Of a DNA stretch of 64,000 nucleotides, positions 53,871 through 63,538 are shown one piece after another; position 1 is the stretch's first letter; each line of letters opens with the position of its first letter. The translations under genes were made by a program, and so were the position numbers. The stretch comes from CADEEN01 sp963783785 (GTDB taxonomy: Bacteria; Pseudomonadota; Gammaproteobacteria; Burkholderiales; Burkholderiaceae_C). Location of the stretch: positions 1 to 64,000 of the forward strand of contig CAWAOQ010000010.1 in the NCBI GenBank assembly GCA_963783785.1, read 5' to 3'. The notes beneath the pieces are model-generated. The model was not told the origin of the DNA, made no database searches, and worked only from the letters and a program-made list of their open reading frames with translations.

Positions 53871-54987
53871 CGGTGGCAGTGCGGGCCGTGTCGCGCCGCA
53901 GCAAATGATGGAGTTCGGTGAAGCGGCGTGCCAGCGCTTCGGCCTTTGCGGGGGCATCGAGCCAGGCCAGTACGTCGGTAGCCAGCGTGGCCGGATCCGC
54001 ACTGCCCTGCAAGCGCTCGGGCACGACGAAGTCCTGACACAGGATATTGGGCAAGCCCACCCAGGGCTGGTATCTCATGCGCTTCATCATCTGCCAACTC
54101 AGGGCATTCATGCGGTAGGCGATCACCATCGGCCGCTTGAAGAGGGCCGCCTCGAGCGTGGCTGTGCCACTGGCGATCAGCGTGACGTCGCAGGCGGCGA
54201 GCGCTTCGTGGGAGCGGCCGTCGAGCAACGTCACCGGAGCCGTACCGGCGTGCAGCGACAGCATCGGCTCCACGAGCGAACGCAGCCCCCGCACCACCGG
54301 GAGCAGGAAGTGCAGGTCAGGCCGTGCGCGGTGCATGCGCGCCGCCGCCTGCAGGAACGACGGCGCGATGTACTGAATCTCGGAACGCCGGCTGCCCGGC
54401 AACAGCGCCACCACCGTGTCGGCAGCGCTCAGGCCGAGCGCCGCGCGCGCTGCGCCGCGCGGCACATCGAGCGGGATCGCATCGGCCAGCGGATGACCGA
54501 CGTACGTGGCGTCTATCGCGTGCTTTCTCAGCAGCGCAGGTTCGAATGGAAAGAGGCAAAGCACGTGATCCACACTCTGCGCCATCTTGTCCACCCGCTT
54601 GCCGCGCCAGGCCCAGATCGACGGACAGACAAAGTGAATCACCTTGATGCCGGACTGCTTGAGCCGCGCCTCGAGCCCGAGGTTGAAGTCGGGCGCGTCA
54701 ATGCCGATGAAGCCATCCGGGCGCTCCAACAGCAGTCTTTCAGCGACCTGACGACGCAGACCGGCGATCTCGCGGTAGTGGCGCAGCACCTCGAAGTAGC
54801 CCCGCACCGCCAACCTGTCATATGGCCACCAGGCTTCGAAGCCATGTGCGGCCATCTTCGGCCCGCCGATGCCGGCGCAAGCCAACTGTGGCCATCGCGT
54901 CCGCAGGCCCTGCAGGAGCAGCCCGGCAAGCAGGTCGCCCGAGGGTTCGCCGGCCACCATCGCCAGTCGCGGCGTCACGCCGTTCAT
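53833..54987 (-). CDS. lpxB: Lipid-A-disaccharide synthase
   Basis: 384 residues. It joins UDP-diacylglucosamine and lipid X at the inner membrane in lipid A synthesis. It shows MVAGEPSGDLLAGLLLQGLR, GFIGIDAPDFNLGLE, YVCPSVWAW-like FVCPSIWAWRGKRVDKM, LLPGSRRSEIQY, SGTATLEAALFKRPMVIAYR and WVGLPNILCQDFVVPE. It follows lpxA by 6 bp. Confidence 0.96.
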   Translation of the reverse strand: MNGVTPRLAMVAGEPSGDLLAGLLLQGLRTRWPQLACAGIGGPKMAAHGFEAWWPYDRLAVRGYFEVLRHYREIAGLRRQVAERLLLERPDGFIGIDAPDFNLGLEARLKQSGIKVIHFVCPSIWAWRGKRVDKMAQSVDHVLCLFPFEPALLRKHAIDATYVGHPLADAIPLDVPRGAARAALGLSAADTVVALLPGSRRSEIQYIAPSFLQAAARMHRARPDLHFLLPVVRGLRSLVEPMLSLHAGTAPVTLLDGRSHEALAACDVTLIASGTATLEAALFKRPMVIAYRMNALSWQMMKRMRYQPWVGLPNILCQDFVVPERLQGSADPATLATDVLAWLDAPAKAEALARRFTELHHLLRRDTARTATDAIAQVLAARSA

Positions 54988-54993
54988 CCGGAT

Positions 54994-55785
54994 TCAGCGA
55001 ACGATGCCGCGGTCGGCGCTGCCCAGGAAGTCCAGCATCAGCGCAATGTCGGCCTCACTGCCGGCGAGCTGACCGCGCAGCGCCGCGATTTCGGCGCGGC
55101 TGTCGGCAAGTGTCAAGCCCTTGCGGTACAGCGCACGATGCATCTGCTTGACCTGCGCGATGCGCTCGGGCGAAAAGCCACGTCGCTTCAAGCCCTCGGC
55201 ATTGATCCCCTGCGCCTCGGCCGGGTTACCCGCGGCGGTAATGTAGGGTGGCAGATCCTGCGACAAGCGGGTCTGGAATCCAGCCATGGCGTGGGCCCCG
55301 ACGCGCACGAACTGGTGCACACCCGACAACCCCCCGAGGAAGACCCAGTCGCCCAGATGCACATGGCCGGCCAACTGGACGGCGTTGGCCAGAATGATGT
55401 GGCTCGCGAGTTGGCAATCATGCGCGATGTGCACATAGGCCATGATCCAGTTGTCGTCGCCCAGCCGCGTGACGCCGACGTCCTGCACGGTGCCAGTGTT
55501 GATGGTGGTGAACTCGCGAATCGTGTTGCCGTGGCCGATCTCCAGCCGTGTCGGCTCGCCGGCATACTTCTTGTCCTGCGGTTGGGCGCCGATCGAGGCG
55601 AATTGGAAGATCTGGTTGCCGCGTCCGATCGTGGTGTGACCCTCGACCACGCAATGCGCGCCGATCTGCGTGCCCTCCCCGATGTGCACGTGCGCGCCAA
55701 TCACTGCATAGGGCCCGATCGTCACGCCATCGGCCAGCTCTGCACCGGACGCGACGATGGCGGTCGGGTGGATCGTGATCGCCAT
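54994..55785 (-). CDS. lpxA: UDP-N-acetylglucosamine acyltransferase
   Basis: 263 residues. It performs the first step of lipid A synthesis. A left-handed beta helix of hexapeptide repeats (IHPTAIVASGAELADGVTIG, THVHIGEGTQIGAHCVVEGH-like) includes the catalytic His in the MAYVHIAHDCQLASH stretch, then a C-terminal helical tail (GLKRRGFSPERIAQVKQMHR). It is 10 bp after fabZ. Confidence 0.96.
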   Translation of the reverse strand: MAITIHPTAIVASGAELADGVTIGPYAVIGAHVHIGEGTQIGAHCVVEGHTTIGRGNQIFQFASIGAQPQDKKYAGEPTRLEIGHGNTIREFTTINTGTVQDVGVTRLGDDNWIMAYVHIAHDCQLASHIILANAVQLAGHVHLGDWVFLGGLSGVHQFVRVGAHAMAGFQTRLSQDLPPYITAAGNPAEAQGINAEGLKRRGFSPERIAQVKQMHRALYRKGLTLADSRAEIAALRGQLAGSEADIALMLDFLGSADRGIVR

Positions 55786-55795
55786 ACCCGCGTCC

Positions 55796-56245
55796 TCAGC
55801 CGACCTTGCGCATCGTGCACATCAGCTCGGCCTCGACGGCGGTCTCATCATTGACGCTGGCGCGCGTCTTGTACTTGTAGATCCCGGCCTTGGCGCGCTC
55901 GATCGAAGCCTCGAGTATCAACTGGTCACCCGGCTCGACTGGCCGCTTGAAACGCGCGCCATCGATGCCAACGAAGTACACCACCGTATCGTCGCTCAGC
56001 TCTTCGCCCAGGCTCTCGAACGAGAGCAGCGCCGCGGTCTGGGCCAGCGCTTCGAGCATCATCACGCCCGGCATCACCGGCCGGTGCGGGAAGTGGCCCA
56101 TGAAGAACGGCTCGTTGATCGTCACGTTCTTCACTGCCTTGATGCGCACGCCCCTCTCGATAGAGAGCACCCGATCGACAAGAAGGAACGGGTAGCGATG
56201 CGGCAGCTTCTTCAGGATCTGGTGGATGTCCATTAACGGGCTCAT
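55796..56245 (-). CDS. fabZ: 3-Hydroxyacyl-ACP dehydratase FabZ
   Basis: 149 residues. It dehydrates beta-hydroxyacyl-ACP in fatty acid elongation. It shows DIHQILKKLPHRYPFLLVDR, INEPFFMGHFPHRPVMPGVM with catalytic His, and MLEALAQTAALL with the Glu. ATG 56245 shares a base with the lpxD stop (TGATG); ATG 56233 (MDIHQ) is the alternative. It competes with lpxA/lpxD for hydroxyacyl-ACP. Confidence 0.96.
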   Translation of the reverse strand: MSPLMDIHQILKKLPHRYPFLLVDRVLSIERGVRIKAVKNVTINEPFFMGHFPHRPVMPGVMMLEALAQTAALLSFESLGEELSDDTVVYFVGIDGARFKRPVEPGDQLILEASIERAKAGIYKYKTRASVNDETAVEAELMCTMRKVG

Positions 56246-57216
56246 CAGGGCAGTTTCTTCTCGAGGGCGCGCAAGCGCGAACGCAGCGTGTGCAGCTGCC
56301 GCAGCGTGGCTGCATTCTTCTCCCACGATGCATTGTCGTCGATGGGGAACACGCCGCTGTACAGGCCGGGCTGCATGATGGACCGCGTGACGACCGTGGC
56401 CGCCGAGATGTGGACATGGTCGGCCAGTTCGAGATGGCCGATCACGCGCGCGGCGCCCCCCACCGTGCAATGCGCCCCGATACGTGCACTGCCAGCCACA
56501 CCGACGCATCCAGCCAGCGCCGAATGTGCGCCGATGCGCACGTTGTGACCGATCTGCACCAGATTGTCGAGCTTGACGCCTTCCTCGATCACGGTGTCGT
56601 CGAGGGCACCGCGATCGATGCATGTATTGGCGCCTATCTCGACGTCGTCGCCGATCCGCACGGCGCCGAGCTGTTCGATCTTCTCCCAACGCCCCTCGTT
56701 GGGCGCGAAGCCGAAGCCGTCGGCACCGATCACCGCACCAGGATGAATGATGCAACGTTCGCCGATCACGCAGCGGGCGCCGATCACGACCCGCTCGCCG
56801 ATGCGCGAATGCGCGCCGATGCTTGCACCGGCACCGACAAATGACAAAGCGCCGACGACCGCAGTGGGCGAGATGATCGCCCCAGGTTCGACGACCGCGC
56901 TGGGATGGACGCCGGTCGGTCGAGGTCCGCCCGACCGCGCAACCCACCATTGCGACAATCGAGCGTAATAGAGATAGGGGTTGGGCGTGACGATCGCCGC
57001 GCCGCGAGCGACTGCATCATCACGCAGCGCAGGCGCCACGATCACGCAGGCTGCCTGCGTCGTCGCCAGTTGTGCGCGGTAGCGTGGGCTGGCAACAAAG
57101 GCAATCGACGTTGCCGTGGCCGACTCGAGGCTGGCAATTCGGTCGATGGCCAGACCGGCATCACCGACGCATTCACCACCGAGCTGGGCGGCGATCTCGC
57201 CGATGGTCACGCGCAT
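56245..57216 (-). CDS. lpxD: UDP-3-O-(3-hydroxyacyl)glucosamine N-acyltransferase
   Basis: 323 residues. It adds the second acyl chain in lipid A synthesis. The N-terminal uridine-binding domain (VTIGEIAAQLGGECVGDAGL) is followed by a hexapeptide beta helix with IGADGFGFAPNEGRWEKIEQ and the catalytic His region LDNLVQIGHNVRIGAHSALA, and a C-terminal helix (LRQLHTLRSRLRALEKKLP). The open frame extends to 57282, overlapping skp, but ATG 57216 matches the family N-terminus. Confidence 0.95.
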   Translation of the reverse strand: MRVTIGEIAAQLGGECVGDAGLAIDRIASLESATATSIAFVASPRYRAQLATTQAACVIVAPALRDDAVARGAAIVTPNPYLYYARLSQWWVARSGGPRPTGVHPSAVVEPGAIISPTAVVGALSFVGAGASIGAHSRIGERVVIGARCVIGERCIIHPGAVIGADGFGFAPNEGRWEKIEQLGAVRIGDDVEIGANTCIDRGALDDTVIEEGVKLDNLVQIGHNVRIGAHSALAGCVGVAGSARIGAHCTVGGAARVIGHLELADHVHISAATVVTRSIMQPGLYSGVFPIDDNASWEKNAATLRQLHTLRSRLRALEKKLP

Positions 57217-57268
57217 CGCCGCGCCTTCAGAATCTCGCAGCAGTGCGGTATGCGTCACCGGCGCAGCC

Positions 57269-57772
57269 CTACTTGCCGGCATTGAGCGCGTCGATCACCT
57301 TCTTGGTGATGTCCACGCGCGGGCTCCAGTGCACGGCATCTTGGAGAATCAAGTCGTACTTTTCCTGCTCGAAGATCTGCTTGATGACCTTGTTGGCACG
57401 TTCGACGACGCCGGACAGCTCTTCGTTCTTGCGTTGGTTCAGGTCCTCCTGAAACTCGCGGCGCTTGCGCTGGAAATCGCGGTCCTGCTCGACAAGGTCG
57501 CGCTGGCGACGTGAACGCTCGGCTTCGGACAACGTCGGCGCTTCCTTCTCCAGCTTGTCTGCCGCTGCCTTCAGCCGATTGGCCACGTCGGCCAGATCCT
57601 TCTCGCGCTTGCCAAACTCGACTTCGAGCTTGGCCTGCGCGGCCTTGGCGGGATTGGCTTCGCGCAGCACGCGCTCGCTGTTGACGTAGCCGATTTTCAG
57701 ATCCTGAGCCTGCGCCGTCGTCACTGCCGCCATCAGCATCGCGGCAGCGGCAAGAGTCTTCAACATGTCCAT
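57269..57772 (-). CDS. skp: Periplasmic chaperone Skp/OmpH
   Basis: 167 residues. A signal peptide (MLKTLAAAAMLMAAVTTAQA QD) precedes LKIGYVNSERVLREANPAKA, then long charged coiled-coil arms (EKDLADVANRLKAAADKLEK; FQRKRREFQEDLNQRKNEEL), and DLILQDAVHWSPRVDITKKV. It holds unfolded outer-membrane proteins for BamA, whose gene stop overlaps this start by one base. Confidence 0.94.
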   Translation of the reverse strand: MDMLKTLAAAAMLMAAVTTAQAQDLKIGYVNSERVLREANPAKAAQAKLEVEFGKREKDLADVANRLKAAADKLEKEAPTLSEAERSRRQRDLVEQDRDFQRKRREFQEDLNQRKNEELSGVVERANKVIKQIFEQEKYDLILQDAVHWSPRVDITKKVIDALNAGK

Positions 57773-60076
57773 CAGAATGCAGTCCCGATCTGGAATTGGA
57801 ATTGCTGGATTCTATCGTTGGGCTCGTAGCGCAACGGGACACCCCAACTCAGCTTGAGCGGCCCTACAGGCGAGAGCCACGACAAACCGATCCCGGTCGA
57901 TGCGCGCAGGCTGGAAGCCTCGATCTTCTCGCTCTCGCCCCATACGTTGCCCGCATCCATGAAACCGAACAAGCGAATCGACTTGTCGTTGCCGGCACCA
58001 GGAACGGGCACATAGAGTTCGGCGTTGACATTGAACTTGCGATTGCCGCCGATGTAGTTGTTGGTCACGTCGACGACGCCGAGCGACCCCTGTTCGAACG
58101 CGCGCACCGAACCCAGGCCACCGCCGAAGAAGTTCTTGAAGATCGGGTACGGCTTGTTGCCCAGGCCCTCGCCCCAGCCCAGTTCGCTGTTGAGGCCGAG
58201 AGTGAAGCGATTGGTGATCGGGATGAAGTGCTGGTATTGGAGGTTGGCGCGAAGGTAGCGCACGTCGCCGGCGACCGACCATTCCAGATTGACGCGCTTG
58301 TAGGAGCCGGCGTTTGGCGCCAAGGCGCTGTCACGATCGTCGCGCGCCCAACCCAGCGTGAGCGGGACCGCGGTGCTCGTCGAGCCGTACAGTTCACGGT
58401 AGTCGCGGTAGCTCTTGTTGGTCACGTCCCCTTTGATCTCGGTCGACTCGATGCCCAGTCCCGAGAAAGACCGTGTCGAAGTCCGAGAACGGGATCCCGA
58501 AGCGCAACGTCGCTCCGGGAGTCACCAGTTCATACTCTTCGCCCTGGTCGTTGATCGGCTTGGTGGTGCGGTAGAAGACGTCGATCGCCCGCGAGATGCC
58601 GTCGATCGTGAAGTAGGGATTGACCGTCGACAGCACCAGCAGGCGGTTGGACTTGCCGGTGTTGAATTCGATCCCCAGATAGTTGCCGGTGCCGAACACG
58701 TTCTCCTGCTTGATCGACGCGTTCAACGTCACCTTGTCCATGCTCGAGTAGCCGGCGCCGATCAGCAAGTTGCCGGTGGGCTTCTCAGCGACCTTGATCG
58801 TGAGGTCGACCTGGTCGGTGGTGCCCGGCACTTCTTCGGTCTCGATCTCGACGCTCTGGAAGTAGCCCAGCCGGTCGACCCGATCGCGCGACAACTTGAT
58901 CTTGCCGCCGTCGTACCACGCCGACTCGAACTGCCGAAACTCACGGCGCACGACCTCATCGCGCGTGCGGTTGTTGCCGGCAACGTTGATGCGCCGAACA
59001 TAGACGCGGCGTTGCGGGTCGGCCGTCAGCACGACGGCCACCTGCCCGCTCGCGCGGTCGATCTCCGGGCGCGCTTGAGTGCGTGCGAAGGCATAGCCGT
59101 AGAGACCGAACAAGTCGCCGAACAACTTGGTCGTTTGCGCCACATCTTCACTGCGATAGGGCTCTCCCGGTCGGATGCGAACCAGGCGCTTGAACTCATC
59201 TTCCTTGCCCAGGTACTCGCCCTCGAGCTTGACCGCGGTCACGGTGTAGCGCTGCCCTTCGCGCACGGTGATGGTGATGCTGATGTCCTGCTTGTCGGGC
59301 GAAATCGTGACCTGCGTCGACTCGATCTCGAACTCAAGGTAGCCGCGGTTGGTGTAGTAGGCGCGGATGGTCTCCAGGTCCGCATTGAGCTTGCTGCGCG
59401 AGTAGCGGTCGGTCTTGGTGTACCAGGTCAACCAGCCGCCGGTGGATTGCTCGAGCAACCCGAGCAGCGTGCTCTCGGAGAACGCCTTGCTGCCGACGAT
59501 GCGGATCTCCCGGATCTTGGCCGCATCGCCCTCGGTCATCGCGAAGGTGACATTGACGCGGTTGCGCTCCAGAGGGGTGATCGTCGTCACCACCTCGGCT
59601 CCATACAGACTTCGGGTCAGGTACTGGCGCTTGATTTCCTGCTCGGCTCGATCGATCAGCGCGCGGTCGAACGGCAGGCCTTCGCCGATACCGGAATCCT
59701 TCAGCGCCTTGCTCAGCGTGTCACTGTCGAATTCCTTCAGGCCGACGAATGTCACCGTGGCGATGACCGCGCGCTCTTCGACCACCAGGACCAGCACGCG
59801 GCCGTCGATCTCGAGGCGCACGTCCTTGAACAGACCGGTGGCAAACAGCGCACGCAGCGCAGCAGCACCTTTGTCGTCGCTGTAGGTGTCGCCAACGCGA
59901 AACGGCAGCGACGCGAATACCGTGCCGGGATCGGTCCGCTGAAGTCCTTCGATACGGATGTCGCCAATCACGAAGGGTTCGGCAGCACGCGCAGCAGGCG
60001 AGACGGCCGACGCGCCAATCGCAAGCACGCAGGCCGCGATCGGGCGCAGCGGGAGGATGGCGAATGGCAGATGCAT
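57772..60076 (-). CDS. bamA: Outer-membrane protein assembly factor BamA, frame-broken
   Basis: About 767 residues. A signal peptide (from ATG 60076, ending ARAAEPFV) is followed by five POTRA domains (VIGDIRIEGLQRTDPGTVFA S begins the first) and the Omp85 barrel with the VRGF-like loop GLGSVRAFEQGSLGV and a C-terminal FQFQIGTAF. The frame breaks at 58460-58462: one surplus C (CTCGGGACTG for CTCGGACTG). Removing it yields FLGLGIESTEIKGDVTNKSY. It is essential for inserting barrels into the outer membrane, so this is almost certainly an indel error. It lies 26 bp after rseP. Confidence 0.95.
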
Positions 60077-60102
60077 CGGTCGAAGGCGCAAAAGGCTGCG
60101 CG

Positions 60103-61482
60103 TCAGTGCAAGCCCAGCAGGCGGGCCATGTCGTTGGAAAGGGCGAGGGACATCAGCAGCAGCAGAATCAGCGCGCCACCGCGCTGGAGCCACTTGAGCC
60201 ACAGGTCGGAGACCGGGCGGCCGGTGACGGCCTCGAAAAGATAATACATGAGGTGCCCGCCATCCAGCATGGGCAGCGGCAGCAGGTTCAGGACTCCCAG
60301 GCTGACACTGACCAGCGCGAGAAAACCGAGGTAATAGGCCAGTCCGAGCTGTACCGACTGGCCGGCATAGTCGGCGATCGTCAGTGGCCCCGACAGGTTC
60401 TTCAGCGACGCCTCGCCGACCAGCATGCGACCAAGCATCTTCAGGGTCAGCAGCGAAACCTCCCAGGTGCGCGATCCGCCCTCTGCGAGGCCGTCGATCG
60501 GACCTTTGCGCACCGTGACCATCTCGGGCGCCAGGCCAACGAATGCATCGATGCGGCCGAAGCGTTGACTGCCTTCGGTCATCACGCGCGGATTGACGGC
60601 GAATCTCTCGCACGTCGCCGGCCCGCTCGATCTGCCAGGTCATCGCCGAGGCCGAGCCGTCGGTGGCCAGCTGACGGATGCGTTCGCGCAACTGTTGCGC
60701 GTCGGTGATCGCCACGCCATCGACCCGCAGCACGCGGTCACCGCTCTTCAGCCCAGCGCGATCGGCTGGGCCATCCGCCTTGACATCGCCGATCACGGCT
60801 GCACTGAAAGGTCCGCCAAGACCGACTCGCTTCATCAGCGATGCATCGACTTCCTGGCTGCCGATGCGGTCGAGCTCAAGCGTGACCTGACGCTGCCATG
60901 GCCCTTGTGGTCGCTGACCATCAACGACAGGCGTTCGCCATTCAGCGTCGCCTGCGTGATTTGCCAGCGCAGATCGGTCAACGACTGCACGTCCTGCCAC
61001 TCGACACCGGCGTTTCCATCGCGCGACCAGGCGCGCACCCAGTCACCCGAGCGCAAGCCGGCGCGCTCGGCCACGCTGCCCGCCGCCGGGGCGCTGACCA
61101 CCGCCTTGGGCTCATCGACGCCGATCCAATGCGCCGCTGCATACAACAGCACCGCCAGCAGCAAGTTGGCGGCCGGCCCCGCGGCGACGATGGCCGCCCG
61201 TTGCAACAGCGGCTTGCGATTGAAGGCCAGGCCCTGCTCGTGCGGCAGGACGTCGCCTTCACGCTCGTCGAGCATCTTCACGTAGCCGCCGAGCGGCATT
61301 GCGGAGACGACGAATTCGGTCGCCCCAGGCCCCGCCTGCCGGCGCCAGACCACGCGTCCGAATCCGACCGAGAAGCGCAGCACCTTGACACCGCACCACC
61401 GCGCCACCTGGTAATGGCCCCACTCATGGATCACGATCAGCACGCCAAGCGTGACCAGGAAAGCCAGTACCGTGGTGATCAC
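60103..61482 (-). CDS. rseP: Site-2 protease RseP, two frame breaks
   Basis: About 459 residues in three frames. It cuts the anti-sigma factor RseA in the membrane during envelope stress. The zinc motif HEWGH is at residues 19-23 in the first helix. A PDZ1 region follows (VSAPAAGSVAERAGLRSGDW V). After the break near 60900 (GGGCC), WQRQVTLELDRIGSQEVD and PDZ2 (DVKADGPADRAGLKSGDRVL) follow. After the break near 60605 come VNPRVMTEGSQRFGRIDAF, the LDG motif in LPLPMLDGGHLMYYLFE, and the last helix. Both breaks look like single-base indels. Its start overlaps the dxr stop by 4 nt. Confidence 0.94.
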
Positions 61483-62666
61483 CTGGCGCGCTCCTTCACC
61501 ACGGCCTTGGCGCGAGCACGTGCGCGAGCATCGAGCTCAAGCAGATCGGCCAGCGCTGCGCGCGCGGGCAATTCGGGCAACACCGTTTCGATGGTGGCGA
61601 CATTGACCCTGTGAATGTCGGTGAAGCGAATCGCTCCGGCAAGAAATGCTTCGACAGCCACTTCGTTCGCGGCATTGAGCACGGCGGTGCTGCCTTCGCG
61701 GGCACGCAACGCATCCCAGGCCAGGTAGAGACCGGGAAAGCGAACGCGGTCGGCGGGCTCGAAACTCAGATGCTTGAGCGCCTCGAAGTCGAGCATGGTC
61801 GCACCCGACACAATGCGCTCCGGAAACGCCAGCCCATAGGCGATCGGCACCCGCATGTCGGGCGTGCCGAGTTGCGCCAGCACCGAATGGTCTCGGCATA
61901 CCACCATCGAGTGAATGATGCTTTGCGGGTGGATCACGACCCGCACCTGCTCGGCCGCGAGGTCAAACAGCCAGCGCGCCTCGATGACCTCGAGTGCCTT
62001 GTTCATCATCGTCGCCGAATCGACCGAGATCTTGCGCCCCATCACCCAGTTCGGATGCGCAACGGCCTGCTCCGGCGTGATGTCGTCCAGCGTCGCGACG
62101 TCGCGGCTGTGGAACGGTCCACCCGAAGCGGTGAGCACGATGTGGTCGATGCGCGCGGGCCAGCTCTGCCGGTCCTCCGGCAAGCACTGGAAGATGGCAG
62201 AGTGCTCGCTGTCGATCGGCAGCAGCATCGCACCGCCGTCTCGCACGGCGTTCATGAACAACGCGCCCCCGACCACCAGCGCCTCCTTGTTGGCCAGCAG
62301 CAGACGCTTGCCAGCCTGTGCTGCGGCCAGACAAGGCGCCAGGCCGGCTGCACCGACGATGGCAGCCATCACCGTCGTGACCTCCGGATGCGCGGCCAAC
62401 TCGCACAGCGCCGCAGGGCCCGCCAACACCTCGGTGTCGAGGCCCTGCATCCGCAGGCGCCGGCGAAGATCGTTGGCGGCAGCCACATCTTCGAGCGCGG
62501 CAAAGCGTGGCTTCCAGCGCAGGCACTGGGCTTCGAGTTCGTCCGTGCGACGCCGCGCAGTCAGCGCAAAGACTTCAAAGCGCTCGGGATGGCGCTCCAC
62601 CACGTCGAGCGTGCTCACGCCGATCGACCCGGTGGCGCCGAGAAGGAGCAAGCGCTGCTTCAGCAT
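61479..62666 (-). CDS. dxr: 1-Deoxy-D-xylulose 5-phosphate reductoisomerase
   Basis: 395 residues. It makes methylerythritol phosphate with NADPH, the second step of the isoprenoid pathway served by IspD and IspF. It shows LLLGATGSIGVSTLDVVERH, LLANKEALVVGGALFM, LPIDSEHSAIFQCL, LTASGGPFHSRDVATL and HPNWVMGRKISVDSATMMNK. ATG 62666 matches the family start; the open frame continues upstream into the cdsA end without support. It lies 19 bp after cdsA. Confidence 0.96.
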   Translation of the reverse strand: MLKQRLLLLGATGSIGVSTLDVVERHPERFEVFALTARRRTDELEAQCLRWKPRFAALEDVAAANDLRRRLRMQGLDTEVLAGPAALCELAAHPEVTTVMAAIVGAAGLAPCLAAAQAGKRLLLANKEALVVGGALFMNAVRDGGAMLLPIDSEHSAIFQCLPEDRQSWPARIDHIVLTASGGPFHSRDVATLDDITPEQAVAHPNWVMGRKISVDSATMMNKALEVIEARWLFDLAAEQVRVVIHPQSIIHSMVVCRDHSVLAQLGTPDMRVPIAYGLAFPERIVSGATMLDFEALKHLSFEPADRVRFPGLYLAWDALRAREGSTAVLNAANEVAVEAFLAGAIRFTDIHRVNVATIETVLPELPARAALADLLELDARARARAKAVVKERAR

Positions 62667-62685
62667 GTTGCGGTGTTCATCGCCT

Positions 62686-63525
62686 TCACAGCGATGCCAG
62701 CGCCAGCGCTGACGGCAGGACAGGCAGCAATGCATCGACGCGGTCGAGCACGCCGCCGTGGCCCGGCAGCAGCCGACTCGAGTCCTTGACGCCGGCGGCG
62801 CGCTTGACCAGCGACTCGAACAAGTCACCGACAACGCTGAGGGTCGCCAAGAGCAGCACCAGCGGGAGCAGGCCTGCCCAGCCGAGGCTTTCGACCCACC
62901 GCGTGAAGAGGCTGGCCGAGTCGACTGGCCAACGGCGGTCTATGGCCAGTACCCACAGCGTCGCCAACAACAGCACACTGGCCATGCCCCCCGCCACGCC
63001 CTCCCAGCTCTTGCCGGGACTGATGGACGGCGCCAGCTTGTGGCGCCCGAAGGCACGACCGGCAGCATAGGCGCCGATGTCGGCGGCCCACACGAGGCAC
63101 AGCACCGAGAGGAGAAAATTGACGCCGACCGCGCGTGCCGTGGCCAGCGCCAACCAGGCCACCCAGAGTGCCAACAAACCGAGCGCCAGCCGCACAACGG
63201 CTGGCCAGCGCGCCCAGGATCCCGGGCCGCCACGCAGGACGGCAGCGCCAACGACGATCCAGGCCACCACAGCACTCCACCACACCGAGGTCGGAACCCT
63301 GACGACCGTACCGGCATACACCGCCCAGATGCCAGCGACGGCCAACAGGACGCCGGGGCCGATCGCGGCCACCACAGCAACGCCATTCAGGCGCGCCCAC
63401 TCCCAACCCCCCGCAGCGATCAGCAGCAACGTGACCAGTGCAAACGGCCAAGGCGTGGCAGCCAGCATCGACGGCAGCAACAGTGCCAACAACACCACGG
63501 CGGTAATCACGCGTTGCAGCAACAT
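62686..63525 (-). CDS. cdsA: Phosphatidate cytidylyltransferase
   Basis: 279 residues with about eight membrane helices. It makes CDP-diacylglycerol, the precursor of membrane phospholipids. The family signature region is ADIGAYAAGRAFGRHKLAPS ISPGKSWEG, then GDLFESLVKRAAGVKDSSRL LPGHGGVLDRVDALLPVLP. ATG 63525 (MLLQRVITAVVLLALLLPSM) starts with a membrane helix and is preferred over a longer frame overlapping uppS. It lies 13 bp after uppS. Confidence 0.95.
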   Translation of the reverse strand: MLLQRVITAVVLLALLLPSMLAATPWPFALVTLLLIAAGGWEWARLNGVAVVAAIGPGVLLAVAGIWAVYAGTVVRVPTSVWWSAVVAWIVVGAAVLRGGPGSWARWPAVVRLALGLLALWVAWLALATARAVGVNFLLSVLCLVWAADIGAYAAGRAFGRHKLAPSISPGKSWEGVAGGMASVLLLATLWVLAIDRRWPVDSASLFTRWVESLGWAGLLPLVLLLATLSVVGDLFESLVKRAAGVKDSSRLLPGHGGVLDRVDALLPVLPSALALASL

Positions 63526-63538
63526 CGGACGGCGCCGC

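Noticed and set aside
53584..55854. A 756-codon plus-strand open frame
   Set aside because: Antisense to rnhB, lpxB and lpxA.
58394..61000. A single 868-residue fusion of an RseP piece and BamA
   Set aside because: Two frame breaks in rseP put its middle part in the bamA frame; the linking region translates as antisense-like Arg-rich sequence, and both genes have clear separate starts and stops once the breaks are repaired.
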